NCBI RefSeq assembly: GCF_963678635.1
Contig: NC_087064.1
Location: 246,001-310,000, forward strand
From: Symsagittifera roscoffensis
Taxonomy: Eukaryota; Xenacoelomorpha; Acoela; Convolutidae
Reading direction: 5' to 3'
DNA: 64,000 bases
Shown in pieces: positions 34,496 to 45,298 of this stretch. Made by a program: the position numbers and the translations under genes. The notes under the pieces were generated by a model. That model was given only the letters and a program-made list of their open reading frames with translations. It was not told the origin of the DNA and searched no databases. Numbering within the stretch: position 1 is the stretch's first letter; each line of letters begins with the position of its first letter.

Positions 34496-34583
34496 ATGGA
34501 TTCTTTTACTATTGAGCTAGTTTCTAATGCTTCTCTTAATTTTTATCCGAATAATAGTCTTAACTCCTTTACAAATTTTCTAA
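34496..34583 (+). pseudogene. P7 capsid-type gene, 5' fragment before the LTR insertion
   Basis: The first 29 codons of the gene also seen at 29807, interrupted after CAAATTTTCTAA by retroelement B. The gene continues at 59296, but 47 bp present in the undamaged copy (29895-29941) are missing from both sides. Confidence 0.85.
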
Positions 34584-34586
34584 ATT

Positions 34587-35470
34587 TCTAATCTTCGCCC
34601 AAATACTACACAGCGACGGAGCGTAGAAAAAGTACCTATTAACGACTGGCAGTCGTCAGTTACCTTAATCCTACTCGTGTTTCACCGTCTCGACCTTGCC
34701 AGTTGATTTTCTGGTCTGTTTACGGCTAAGTAAAAAGTTACTATTTTTAGGCCATCTTTCAAACGACTTTTGATCAGCTTTCGTTTACATGCGAACACAA
34801 CCACATGGCTGAGTCTCGGATCCTCAGACTACGTGATTGCTATTAAAAACACGGCTCGAATACCCTATTTTAATATGTTTTTGGTGACAGTTCTATATTA
34901 AATGCGTTGGATATGGATTGACCCTTTCCTCTTTCTAGCTACTCATACTCTAAAATATCAAGTTAAACCGGTGTTAAATCAAATTTCTATGGCATCAGAG
35001 TAGCTAAAAATTTAGTTTACTGCAGTCCTTCAACATATGACAGTCTCTGGGGGGCCAAGCCTCCGTTCCCGTGTTCTTCTCGAGATAACGTTGTTATCTC
35101 TCCCAATTTGTGGCACGGGAGGGTTCCGCGGAATATTCCTTCCCCACTGAAGCCTCCTTTCTCACTGTTTCTCTCTGCTATCGGTCTTATCGTGTGTGAT
35201 TGCCACGATAAGAGGCTTCGTTTTTCTCGTTTTCTCGTGCGAATGTTTTTCACTATATTTGTCTTTGTTCTCTTTTTTCGTTCTTTTTCGTCAAAATGGC
35301 CGTCTTTTTGTTTTCTGAGAAAAACGTGCCCGTCAATCGAAATTTTAAAAATTTAAACTTCCGGAATATTTCGACCCTCCTTAGCAGCACTTTTTTGTTA
35401 CTAAGGCCTTTAGTCGTCTTTTTCTGTCCCGCCGGAAGGTTGCGCTGTGCCAATCTGGCAGAATGGCACA
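34587..35470 (-). repeat. LTR of retroelement B, left copy (3' LTR)
   Basis: Matches 58414-59295 over its whole length, from TTCGCCCAAATACTACACAG to TCTGGCAGAATGGCACA. On the minus strand it starts TG; its other end reads TAGA where the right LTR has TACA. Confidence 0.92.
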
Positions 35471-36478
35471 TACTCCCTGGACAAGTCCCCATCAATGTCC
35501 CTATTGATCGCATAATACCGGGTTATCGTCAAGTAAAACTCCAGTTCTCTATAACTAATCTTACAAATCGCATTAGAAAATGAAATTTATCTACTGCACC
35601 TCAACTCACTACGTGTCACAAATGGCATCGTACTACATCTCACTGTCTTCCAACATTTTCACAAAACTTGCACCATGAGGAGTGTCCAAACAAAATTTCT
35701 TTTCTGACTACTTACGTCATCTTGCCATAAAACGTCTTTTCGCTCTTTGTGATTAAAAAGATGGGACGTGGCACGGCCACGCACCCGTTAAAATTAACTT
35801 AACGTCACTCACCAAAAATAATCAGTCAATTATGCGGTCCTATTTGATCTTAAAACTAAGAAACTCTGTGGCTAGGAAAGTTATTGAGTTATTCACCTTT
35901 TTCGGGCGAGTCTACCCAAACCTACCATGTCGCCACACAGTGAAATTGTGTCTTACACAGGTTAAAAACTTCAGTCGTGTTTAAAGAGGTAAATATACTC
36001 ACCTATGTTCTCCATATATATGTAAATAGTCATAACTATAATCAACAATTTTAACAATTTCAAATTAAACTAGATCGAAACAAAAAGTTTAACAAGTTCA
36101 ATAATCAAACTTGGTTGATTAGTTCAAGTTTTAACACACAAAGACATTCAAGTTTTTTCTACTTCTCTTCCTTTATTGTTCACGTCTTCACTTCTCCTCT
36201 TCGTTCCATCATATTCATTCCATTGCTTCTCCATCCTGATCTTCAGCTTCACTGTCTTCAAGGACTTTTTCCAACATGTCCATGGAGTTGCGGGCCGTGC
36301 CCCAACTCTCCTGTTCCAACAGCCTCGGTTTGCAACAAGGTAGCAGGTCCACATTCACCTTTTGCTCCCGGTTCCTGCAAAAGCTGTTGTGAAGACATAG
36401 GCTCACATTTCGTTCTAGGTCAGCTCTTAAGACCTCTTTCTTCTCATCTTCAGTTACGCAAGGCGTTCCAGCTACTCG
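35471..36478 (-). other. 3' untranslated region of retroelement B
   Basis: AT-rich, no coding signal. Immediately next to the LTR there is no clean polypurine tract: the minus strand reads GGGGACTTGTCCAGGGAGTA before the LTR. Confidence 0.5.
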
Positions 36479-38974
36479 CTACACCGCCGTGGTGACCGCG
36501 TTTCTGTGCGTCAGGAATGCTCTCTTATAGGCTCCCGGTCCTATATCTAGCTGGAAAGATTGATAGGCTTCCGTGTTACTCGACATGTGACGCTTCGCGC
36601 GTTCATACATCCAAGACGTCATCACTGCACGGAACCAAGGCATCAACCTTTGCCTTGACCATATTCTTTCAATGGCTTTGGTTATTCTCAGAACCTTGCA
36701 GGTGGTTTTGAAAAGATTCAATTTGCGGCTCATATTTACGTTGCTCGGCACGGCGGTCTCCTGTTCACTTGTGTCCGCGTTAGCCTCCAACCACCTCACT
36801 GCCAGCATGGCACTAACCACCACGATTGACACCTGTTGATTCTGATCGGGCAACCCCGTAGAGTACAACTCCTCCACGTCCCATACTAGCATCAGATTCC
36901 CGCGTTTGGGGTACCATAACGTCTGCGCCAAGCAGTGACAAGGATACTCCCCATGGGTCCTCAATATGTTCCTTCGGGTCCGATACCCTGAGGCTCCCAG
37001 CAACGGTTCCACCTCCATCATAATTCTGTGCAAATCGTCTTTTTCTTCTATGGTGGGGAATTCAGTGGGTAACGCTCCACTCGCTTTCTGCTTCTGGAAC
37101 TCGCTCACATTACCTTCGTTCAACCTCATGAACTCTTCACCCACTTCGTCTTGCAATTCGCCTTCAGATCTCTTCGGGACTGCCCAAAAGATCTTCGCCA
37201 ACAAATCATATGACCTCTCCGACATTCTGGCCAACCTCACGCACTCCGGCACAGAGAAAAGTAGGTCAATCAACACCTGCTGCGTCCTCGCATCCATCAC
37301 CACAATGTGTTTAGGATACCTACTATTTCAATATGGCGCGGAGCTTGAACCCACCAGATATTTTGAACCAGTAGGTCTATGATAGGCCTCACTATCCTTC
37401 AGATTCATTTCATTTTCAAGAGCTTCTCGCCAGCCTCCAATCTTCTGCTCTGTCTGCAATGCTCCATGGAATACTTCCACGCTGAGGGACGTCACTAGCT
37501 CATGGGCACGCTCCAGGCGCTCAATCGATTCTATCGAGCTCGTCATGCTGTAAAATCCCAAGGCAGTGGTCAAGTTTATATCTGTCACCCCATGACAGTC
37601 CGCGACCAACTCCATGCCACTCTTATGCGACATGCTCTCAATCTTCCGTACAATCGTGCCAGTTGTCGATGCTGCTCCCTCAGCGTAATCAAGCAGTGTC
37701 CCAAGTTGCAAACATGTCCTTCCATCCCACCATGTTTAGCTAAACAGGTGCCTTGCCTCAACCAATTGCTCGATGGACTTTCCTCGGATGGCTCCGTGGA
37801 TGGGTTGCTCTTTCGCTTCGTCATCCTCATGGCCAGCTGATGGTGTATCATGGCCAGATCAATTAGACTCGCGTCATCATCCAGGTTTAACGTGATACCC
37901 GCCGTCATGTCCCAGATAAAACCGGCGTTAGGATGGGGACACCAAGAAGGTTTCATGAGTTTCCACATGGTTACTAGGCTGGTTTTCAAGGGACCGTCCC
38001 AAGAACCACAATCAAAACTCACTTGCCCCTTCAGCTCGGGAACCGAGGGTTGGACCACTCGTTCTTCTAAAACAATTTTCAGCTTGGGTTGTTCCACCAC
38101 CAGCATTCCAGTTTCCTTGATCCGTTCGACCCAGAAATTGAGCACTATGACTTGCTCATAGTCGCAGTACGCTTCCCTGGCTTCCTCATTCACGAAGGGA
38201 TTATACGCCATCCCCGGTATGCCAGACACATTATGGAATGACTTCAATTTCCCTAGTGTTGCAAAGTATTTCTGTCCCCTGACTGTTTCAATCAACTCCC
38301 GGCTCACTTTCAATCCTTTGTTGGAATACATTGTCACTTCTTCCAACTTGCGATAGCTCTCCATGTCGTTCGACTCCCTATTTGGTACAACCAACGTCAT
38401 ATCCTGATATAGTTCCAGGAGTGCCCTGAAGAAGTTTCTTTCGCAATCAACTCCCTTTTGCCGAATGATCTTTATGCATTCTCCCAAAACAGGAGGCGAT
38501 ACGATCCACCACGAACCTTACCTTACAAAGCAAAGGGCATCCTTACGCTTAGCCAGGCTATCGCAGAGTCGTCTTTTAAAATCAATGCTCGCAGGGCTTC
38601 CATCAACTCCAGCTCCTGTTCTTTTGATTTCAAATCATTACTGGCTTCATATTCCGCCTTCATGATGCCCATCAAGCACCAAGCCAACCGTACTTGCAGG
38701 TCAGTTCTCGTGCACGGGTGAGCCAGGTATGCTGCCACCGTCGCAGGCGCATGCATCGTCTCATCGAAGTATATTTGGAGGGTCGCCCTCCAAGAGATTT
38801 CCAGTAGTTTTCCAGCCCGATTTCGTTCGCCTCCGAGGACATTACCGTGCCGTATTCTTTCCGATTTAGGTTAGAATTCTCCGTTAGCCCTTTCAGATAT
38901 TCCTGCATGGCTCGCTTCTCGCTCCAAGCCATCAGGTGCCCTCTCGCGAAGTTCTTCGCCTTCAACATCTCCAA
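36479..38974 (-). pseudogene. Retroelement B second coding region, C-terminal part
   Basis: Long minus-strand frames tile this interval: 38974-38672, 38756-38523, 38487-37585 (300 codons), 37711-37328 and 37303-36479 (274 codons). They are alike in composition, all on one strand and nearly contiguous, so they represent one protein broken by five or so frameshifts. I recognise no domain; the sequence is globular with Trp/Cys-containing segments (SFDCGSWDGPLKTSL, FIWDMTAGITLNLDD). The last frame ends at 36479, followed by untranslated DNA and the LTR. Confidence 0.6.
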
Positions 38975-39846
38975 TAACCCCCTGCTGGATCTCCCATGTG
39001 GACCGATTCCGGCACAGTGACTCGACTGTACTCGACCACGTCGAGTTGTCCCTCCAGTTTCATCCGGGCCATGTTGGTTCGCGAGGGCCTGTAATCATCG
39101 AGTCCTCCAGATCCACACTGACTGATGATCTCCATCTCTAGCTTAGTATCCGCTACGGTTCGTGCAGTCGTCTTTGATTTCGTGGCTGTTGTGGTCAGGC
39201 CTGCCAAGAGCAAAGGGGGTATCAGGTTCTCTTTTTCTCCACCGGCCAGCGTCGCACCATCTCCTTGCCCGTTCTCGCCTGAACGACCTGCGCTCGTCAA
39301 TGAGGCCACCACTGTGCTGGCTTTTGACTTCACCACTCTCTGCGTCACGGCTCGACTTCCTGTCTTTCCTTTCAGCCGCTTCAGCCCTTTTTTGGCTCGT
39401 CTGACGGGTAATTTCTTCGTGACCTGCTGATCATCGGCACTGTCCTCTGTAACTGACTCGGTCAGAACATCAGACTCTGTGGAGTTCATTATTTTCTCCA
39501 GGACCTCACGCAAAATGGATTGGTTCAATACCACCTTCATCATGGACTGCGTCCCGTATCTTCGTATCACGTCCCATGACTTTTCCATGAAGTTCACTCG
39601 GTTCCAGATTGCCCCTGTCTTGCTTTCTAGTTCACTTTGGTATCTCTCCCATTCCTCTTCCGGTAGCGGACTCAGGAAGGATACCCTCATTGACTCTTCA
39701 ATCTTTCTCCTCCTTGGTGACTCATAGAGCAATCTTTGTGGATCCCTATTTCGGCACTCTCTCGCCTGACTTATTGGGTCCACCGGGGATAAGTCGGTCG
39801 ACGCCTCCTTTGTAGGGGACATGAAAGACGATGGCGTCATCAGCAA
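38962..39846 (-). pseudogene. Retroelement B second coding region, basic linker segment
   Basis: A 294-codon frame with a helical N-terminal half (EEEWERYQSELESKTGAIW) and a Lys/Arg-rich, low-complexity centre (KKLPVRRAKKGLKRLKGK) followed by a Ser/Thr/Ala-rich tract. The basic block could bind nucleic acid or act as a nuclear localisation signal; this is inference from composition alone. Confidence 0.55.
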
Positions 39847-39940
39847 TAGACTCCCATCGACTTCCCCGTCGTCGTCTTCCCTTACCGGTATTCCAGCAAA
39901 TCTCTCTCCAACGCTCCTAGATCAGTCTCACCCGGCTTTT

Positions 39941-41098
39941 CTACTTTCCCCCGATGTCGTCATCGTCCTGATCCATCAGTTCATCGTCATTCGCATCAGG
40001 TTTCGGCTTAGGTCCTGAAGGGCCTTGTCGTGTGTCTATGCCCGAGTCCGGCCGCGCCGGTACGGTCAGGTCTCCTGCGTGATAGAACAACTCATCATTC
40101 ACCAGGAATTCTACCGACTCCTCGCCATGTGGTGCCAGGTCCTCTATCGTTATGTATGAACCTCCTCTGCACTCTTTTGCCACTTCCAGCATTACTACTT
40201 TCTTCTCTCCTGACCACCTCAGTCTTAATAAGTCATCCGTGGGGGCATACACTTCGTTCCACACCTGAGCCGAGACCTCTGGTCTCCTGGAAAGTAGTGC
40301 TTTGACCTTTTTCCTGCTCCAAGCATCAGGAAATGTGAAGTCAAATGTGTGCGCGGCTGCAACGTTCCAAATGATGAAGCGCGACTCCATCCCTTCACTC
40401 CACTTCAGCATCCTCCTCTCTGCATCACGAGCTGCTTCGATGCGAGGGGCAATGACGGGAGATGTGACTCCCAACAACATCCTCCTTATCGGTGGGTATC
40501 GAGGGCATTGGTCCGGCAGCGGCCTGGACCCGGAAAGCCACGCTTGCTGGTTCTCTTTTACGTGTGCGTAGTCCTCTGGCAAAAGTGGGACTCTCATTGC
40601 CGCTCCTGAATCTTTCACTACTGGTCTCAGATTCCAAAGCTTCGGGTTAAACTGGATATGGGAAAGGTCTTCGCGGCCCATTCGGCATTTGAAGTTGTTG
40701 TTGAAATCCATCAACACCCAACCCGGCTCCGCTATTCTTCCGAACAGCCTATCGTCGCTGGCCAGCCCTCACAGCTCCCTCTACTCTACCCAATTCAGCA
40801 CGGAACAATCTACGACTGAGACCAGGTTGACATACAACACAGAATTTTTGTATGCCTTGACTTGCACGTCCGGGAATACGAAAGACATCACCGGTCCATA
40901 CACCACCGAGACGAATTCCCGCAGTCTGTGAATTAGAGCCAACGGATCGATCCCCACCATGACCGCCAAATCTGTCAGCAAGGGCATGTCACGATACTGT
41001 TTACACTCACCCGCATCCGTCGCCACCTTATCTTCTCTCGTGACACTTCTGTTCTGTTGCAAGAGATATTGGAGCAGGAGAGTCCTCCAGTCTTTCAT
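39941..41098 (-). pseudogene. Retroelement B second coding region, unrecognised middle segment
   Basis: Frames 41098-40781 and 40717-39941 (258 codons) continue the same strand and composition. The second ends in a very acidic tail (DANDDELMDQDDDDIGG). No recognised domain, although the segment TFDFTFPDAWSRKKVKALL followed by RWSGEKKVVMLEVAKECRGG is clearly protein-like. Confidence 0.55.
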
Positions 41099-41167
41099 TT
41101 TCCTGAGCGAGGCGGTTTCTAACTGCGCGTTGAACTCACTTGTTCCCTGGAGTTGTTCGGGGTAACG

Positions 41168-42985
41168 CTACAGCACAAGCAAATCACTCATCCGACCATA
41201 GGTCATGGCAATCAGAGCCAGGAGTCCATCCAATCTCAAATCTGCCAAAGCTTGGGTGAAGAGATTCGCAAGCCCCTTCATGAAATTCTCATGACCAAAT
41301 GTCACGTACAGGGCTAATATCAGGCCAATCGACAGCTTCCTGATATCCTTGACGAAGCTCGCGATCAGGTTCCGAGATGCCCTCGGATAGCACGTCGACA
41401 GGAAGGATGGCGTCCATCCCACTCCCATTCCACCCATGATAGCATCTAATCGTTCATATTGTGACCTCGTGGCCAGTACGTCAGCTTGGAACTTGTCCAA
41501 CGACATCGTGTTCACGTCCTGCATCAATTGCAACATCACACCCCCGGCTAACTCCCGGTCATCAATCAAATTCTTCAAATACGCGTGTATCTCTTTGATC
41601 ACCGCCGGTGCATGCTCGAACGCGTCCTCTCCCAAGCTACACAGTCTTGGTGACAAATACAACCATACGTTGTTGTGCGGCTTCGTACGCAAAGCCATTG
41701 CAATGAGATCCTCCTCCGCTGACGTCATGTTCTTTCTGACCATCCTTCCCTGCTCATTCTCTGCATGATCCATCTGTCTGAACCAGAGATCATCAGCCAC
41801 CTGTTGTACTAACAGATGATCGTCATCTACCCCTGGTCTTAACTTCAGCAATCTGGCAAAGTTGGACAGCTCCAACCCCAGAACCTCATCTAACACCAAC
41901 CGAGTTGTGCTACAATCTTTGAGTCTCTGTATGGCATTGGAAATCTCAGCCCAAACGGCAGGAAGCTCAGATCGGGATGGGTAATAACTGTTGGGATCCG
42001 CCATTCTGTTCGGGCAGGAATTTTTACGTTGAACCGTCTCTCTGCTGTCGTTGTGACCATCGTGTACACAAACTGAAGGGGTTCTGACAATGCAGCGTAC
42101 CCTGGTGAAAACACAAAGACCACCTTTACTACATTTTGGGTGAAACGTTGTTTTGCTGCTGTTTCTACCTCAGCCATCGCCGAGAGGATCAACCCATCCG
42201 TCAGACGGGACAACAAATCCCTGCTTTGCAGATGATCATTCGAGCCTGCAACCACTATCACCTGCGGCTCCATGCTGAGCACCCTTCGCACACTTATCAT
42301 CATACCTATTGACTGTCCCCAGTCCAATTTAGGCGCCGTAAAGAAAATCACGTCGGGCCAAAAGAGAGAACGGGGCGTGTAGAGATAATCCGAACTCGCC
42401 ACTATCAGGTACTTGGCCGCTTTGATATCCAAGGGATCATAGGCGGCAAACAGGCCGTCACGGACTGGGGCCTTCAGTTCTCCTGCCGTATCTCCTGTCA
42501 TCCCCATCCACCGTGGTCGCTCGGGGGTAGTCTCTTGAATATTCGCCAGGCGTCTGACCGGGTGGTTTAGCAAACTGCCTGTACATCTTGTGATGCTTGT
42601 TGTTAGGCTTACTATCTGGCGTCAGTTCCCTGGCTCTCTGGCGGACGTCCGTAAGAGACCGGGTATTCAGAGGTCCAAAGGTTTTGTCCTGAGGCAATCC
42701 ATTCAGGTCTGCGTGCTGCAGCGTAGTCGTGGAGCTGAACTGCTCCTGCTCTGCTAGCAGCCAATCCACGCACGTTATTCGATATAGTCGAGACACTGTG
42801 GGACTTTCTCCGCCGATCATTCTCATTGCGTCCTCCCTACACGACAATGTATTCATGTTCAACTTCGTTGACATGTCTGTCTTGTACTGTCCCCAATGAC
42901 TAGGGTCTGGACGGTTCCAAAGCAGCACGCTGCCTGGTTCAAAACCCCTGGGAGTTATTCCTGTTCTGATCAACCGATCTCCCAA
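41168..42985 (-). pseudogene. Retroelement B second coding region, second SGNH-like segment and helical region
   Basis: Frames 42985-42458, 42573-41890 and 42004-41168. The middle frame contains AKYLIVASSDYLYTP, then about 45 residues later VIVVAGSNDHLQS, which imitates blocks I and III of SGNH hydrolases (GDS and GxND). The nucleophile Ser context is altered (SSD) and no DxxH was found, so it may be a degenerate, non-catalytic SGNH fold. The last frame (278 codons) is helix-rich, ending in DLRLDGLLALIAMTYGRMSD. One protein split by frame breaks. Confidence 0.5.
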
Positions 42986-43737
42986 GTCGGCTTTCCTCTG
43001 GGAGGAGGAGCAGTCCCTAGCCTCTGTCTTACGTTTGAGCTCGGAGCGATGGGTGCAGCTGTAGCCGTCTCCGTTGCCAGGGGCCCTAGGCGGTTGACAA
43101 GGGATTCGGGCTTGCTTCCCCTTATTCTACCTCCTCCGGTCGAACTGGTCCGAGCCAGAGAACTGGTCGCCCTCGACTCCTGCTCCATTTCCCTCAACTG
43201 CGTCTGAAATACGTCATTGATCCAGTGTCTCGCTTGTTGGGTGTTGAAATGTATCCCATCTCTCGTGAGCGCGATGTTCTCGAGATCCAGAAGTCGCAGC
43301 TCGCCAGGGTTGTTTCTCACCAGACTGCGGGTCATTTCGTTCCACCGGGTCACGTTGTCATTCATAAAATTTGCCACTACGGTGCCCACCATCGGGTTCT
43401 GTGGTATCGTGCACAGCACCACAAGCCTGGGCCTATACTTTTCCTTTAGTTCGTTCAGGAGGCAGACCAGTAGAGGCCCTCACTTGCTCTCCAGAGTCAC
43501 TGGGGCTCTCGAGACGTCGTTGGTTCCCAGCATTATCACCAGTGTGTCCAGGTAATCTTCGCTCTGGAACTCCATCATCTTGATGACCTGAGCCATTGAG
43601 GCTCCTCCAAAGGACAGAGCGGTGGTCTGACCATAGACGAAGATCTCATTCAGAACCTTCACCAAACTGTCTCCTATGATCAAGTGGCGATTCCCTGGGG
43701 GAATTACCTGGTCGCTCGTAGCGGGGTTCCAGCTCAT
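42970..43737 (-). pseudogene. SGNH/GDSL-type hydrolase domain in retroelement B
   Basis: Two frames. The first (43737-43480) has the nucleophile block LIIGDSLV (residues 19-26) and block III MLGTNDVS (69-76). The second (43422-42970) begins with the strand VLCTIP and has the Asp-His block TRDGIHFN (residues 53-60). All catalytic blocks (Ser, Gly, Asn, Asp/His) are therefore present, in order and at usual spacing for a domain of about 190 residues. SGNH enzymes are esterases or lipases; similar esterase domains are known in some CR1-type retrotransposon ORF1 proteins, where a membrane-related role has been suggested. It lies downstream of pol here. A frame break at about 43480 and low-complexity sequence after the domain show decay. 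Confidence 0.8.
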
Positions 43738-43865
43738 GTCATTCAGGCAGGCTCAAGGATGCCCCGCGGCCACTTGCGTAAACTGGTGACGTGCCATCAG
43801 ATTCTTTCTAATGTCTACCACGCGAGACTTTTGAAAGGTTCCGCCATGCGCGGTCCCCGAGGACG

Positions 43866-44832
43866 CTACCGTGCGGGGTGCTCGCTCCGAGCTATTGGAT
43901 GAATGATCACGACGTTGGTCAATGTCCGCCCAGTGGTTCTGTTAATCTCATCCACTGTCGCTCTGGCCACTTGATTGAATGATTCTTGGAACTGGGGAGC
44001 TAGATAGGTGTCAGAAGGGTCTGGAATCGTGTTCCTCTGATTGGGAGCAGACTGTTGTGTCTGCTGAGGAGCCTCGGGCCCTCTCGGTGTACACAGCTCC
44101 TGTACTCTTGTCTTGGGGCGTGTGTCCCTAGATCCCTCCGAGGACTTCATCGTCGCCAGAACTTCCTGTGACACTTGGCTCACCTTAGCCATATACACCT
44201 CCTTCAGGTGCTTTATCTCATCCTCCTTGTAGGCCACCTGCAGATCCTCGTATTTTTTTCCATTCGTCTCTTTCTCGAGCTATCGCCCTATACTCCTGGA
44301 GTTTGGTCCACAGCTCGCTCTGATCTCTCTCTTCCTTCTCCAACGTCTCAATCGTCTCCGACGTCTGTATCTCTATTTCGCTCACCCTCACTCTCTTTGG
44401 AGGAGGAGCAGCTGTTGGAGAGTCGACTGAATGTGACGGGCCTGGCCCATCACGTTGTCTTTTCGGTCTGATGAGCGGCTGCGCAGGTTGGGTCGACAAG
44501 GGCATCTCACCTAGCCGGTGGTCCCTCTGTTCACCTACTCCTGGCTCATGAGCCTGGTCGTGCACAGACATTTCTCCCCGCCGCCATCTCATCAGTCGGT
44601 TTTGACCTCTCTCGGCGGTCCCGGACTCATCGAAGGCCAACATCAACACCATTTCTGTAGGGCAATTCCCTCGACCCTCTCGTCCTAACGCATTGAGGAG
44701 CGCAACCACAAACGTCGCCAGCCCCGGGTCTTCTCGTGTAAAGTCGCAATCGATCAGCCGCTGATAGATCTCGTCTAGAGTCGATCCTAGACTCGCTGAG
44801 AGGAATTCCATTAGTTCATTCGTATCACCCAT
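43866..44832 (-). pseudogene. Retroelement B second coding region, N-terminal part
   Basis: Starts ATG at 44832 (MGDTNELMEFLSASLGSTL), 204 codons, then 44237-43866. A small helical N-terminal domain is followed by a Pro/Arg-rich linker with a possible nuclear signal (PPPKRVRVSE), then a predicted coiled coil (EIQTSETIETLEKEERDQ onward) continuing into the second frame (EDEIKHLKEVYMAKVSQV). Such an N-terminus would suit an oligomerising structural or accessory protein. No known family; separated from the macro-domain ORF by a 465-bp spacer. Confidence 0.6.
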
Positions 44833-45298
44833 TTCTTATCGTGTTGATTCTCGTGTCGTGAAGTTTCTTCCGGCTCGTTTGATTCAATGAATTCAATAAA
44901 CAATTTCTGATCAATCAAGATCTAAAAAACAAGCCGCGACTTACAATCGTCATTTTTGGATAAAACATCATTCAAATCTTTAAAACTCTTCCTTAAAATT
45001 CTCTTCTCAATTCCGATTTAAAATTTTAGCACCAAGGTGGATCGTCCACCTGCATCTTTGCCAAGGTAGCACAAATGAGCGCTGTCACCTTGACTACCTG
45101 TAGTATCCTAGGTTTTCTATGACACAAAACATAAAACATATCATAACAAAAACATAACACATAAACATCACACACCTACACCATCACATACGAACATAAT
45201 CCTTAATATTGTACCTAAAACTTGATCCTAATCTAAATATTGACCCTAATTTCTATCAAGTGAACTTAATAAAAATCACTTATCGCCGAATGCAATTC
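44833..45298 (-). other. Spacer between the pol/macro ORF and the second coding region
   Basis: AT-rich and non-coding. It could hold a splice acceptor or internal promoter for the second coding region, but I see no convincing motif. Confidence 0.4.

Larger units (their letters stand above)
30265..34583 (+). repeat. 5.45-kb duplication, copy 2
   Basis: Same order as copy 1 but with only one ATPase segment, so about 760 bp shorter. It ends in the P7 gene at the retroelement B junction. Confidence 0.95.

Noticed and set aside
35000-35583. ORFs of 80-95 codons on both strands in the left LTR, repeated in the right LTR
   Set aside because: LTR sequence; the frames differ between the two copies by indels and show no domain.
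39125-40609. Several plus-strand ORFs of 80-100 codons
   Set aside because: Antisense to the long minus-strand coding region of element B; typical shadows in GC-richer coding DNA.
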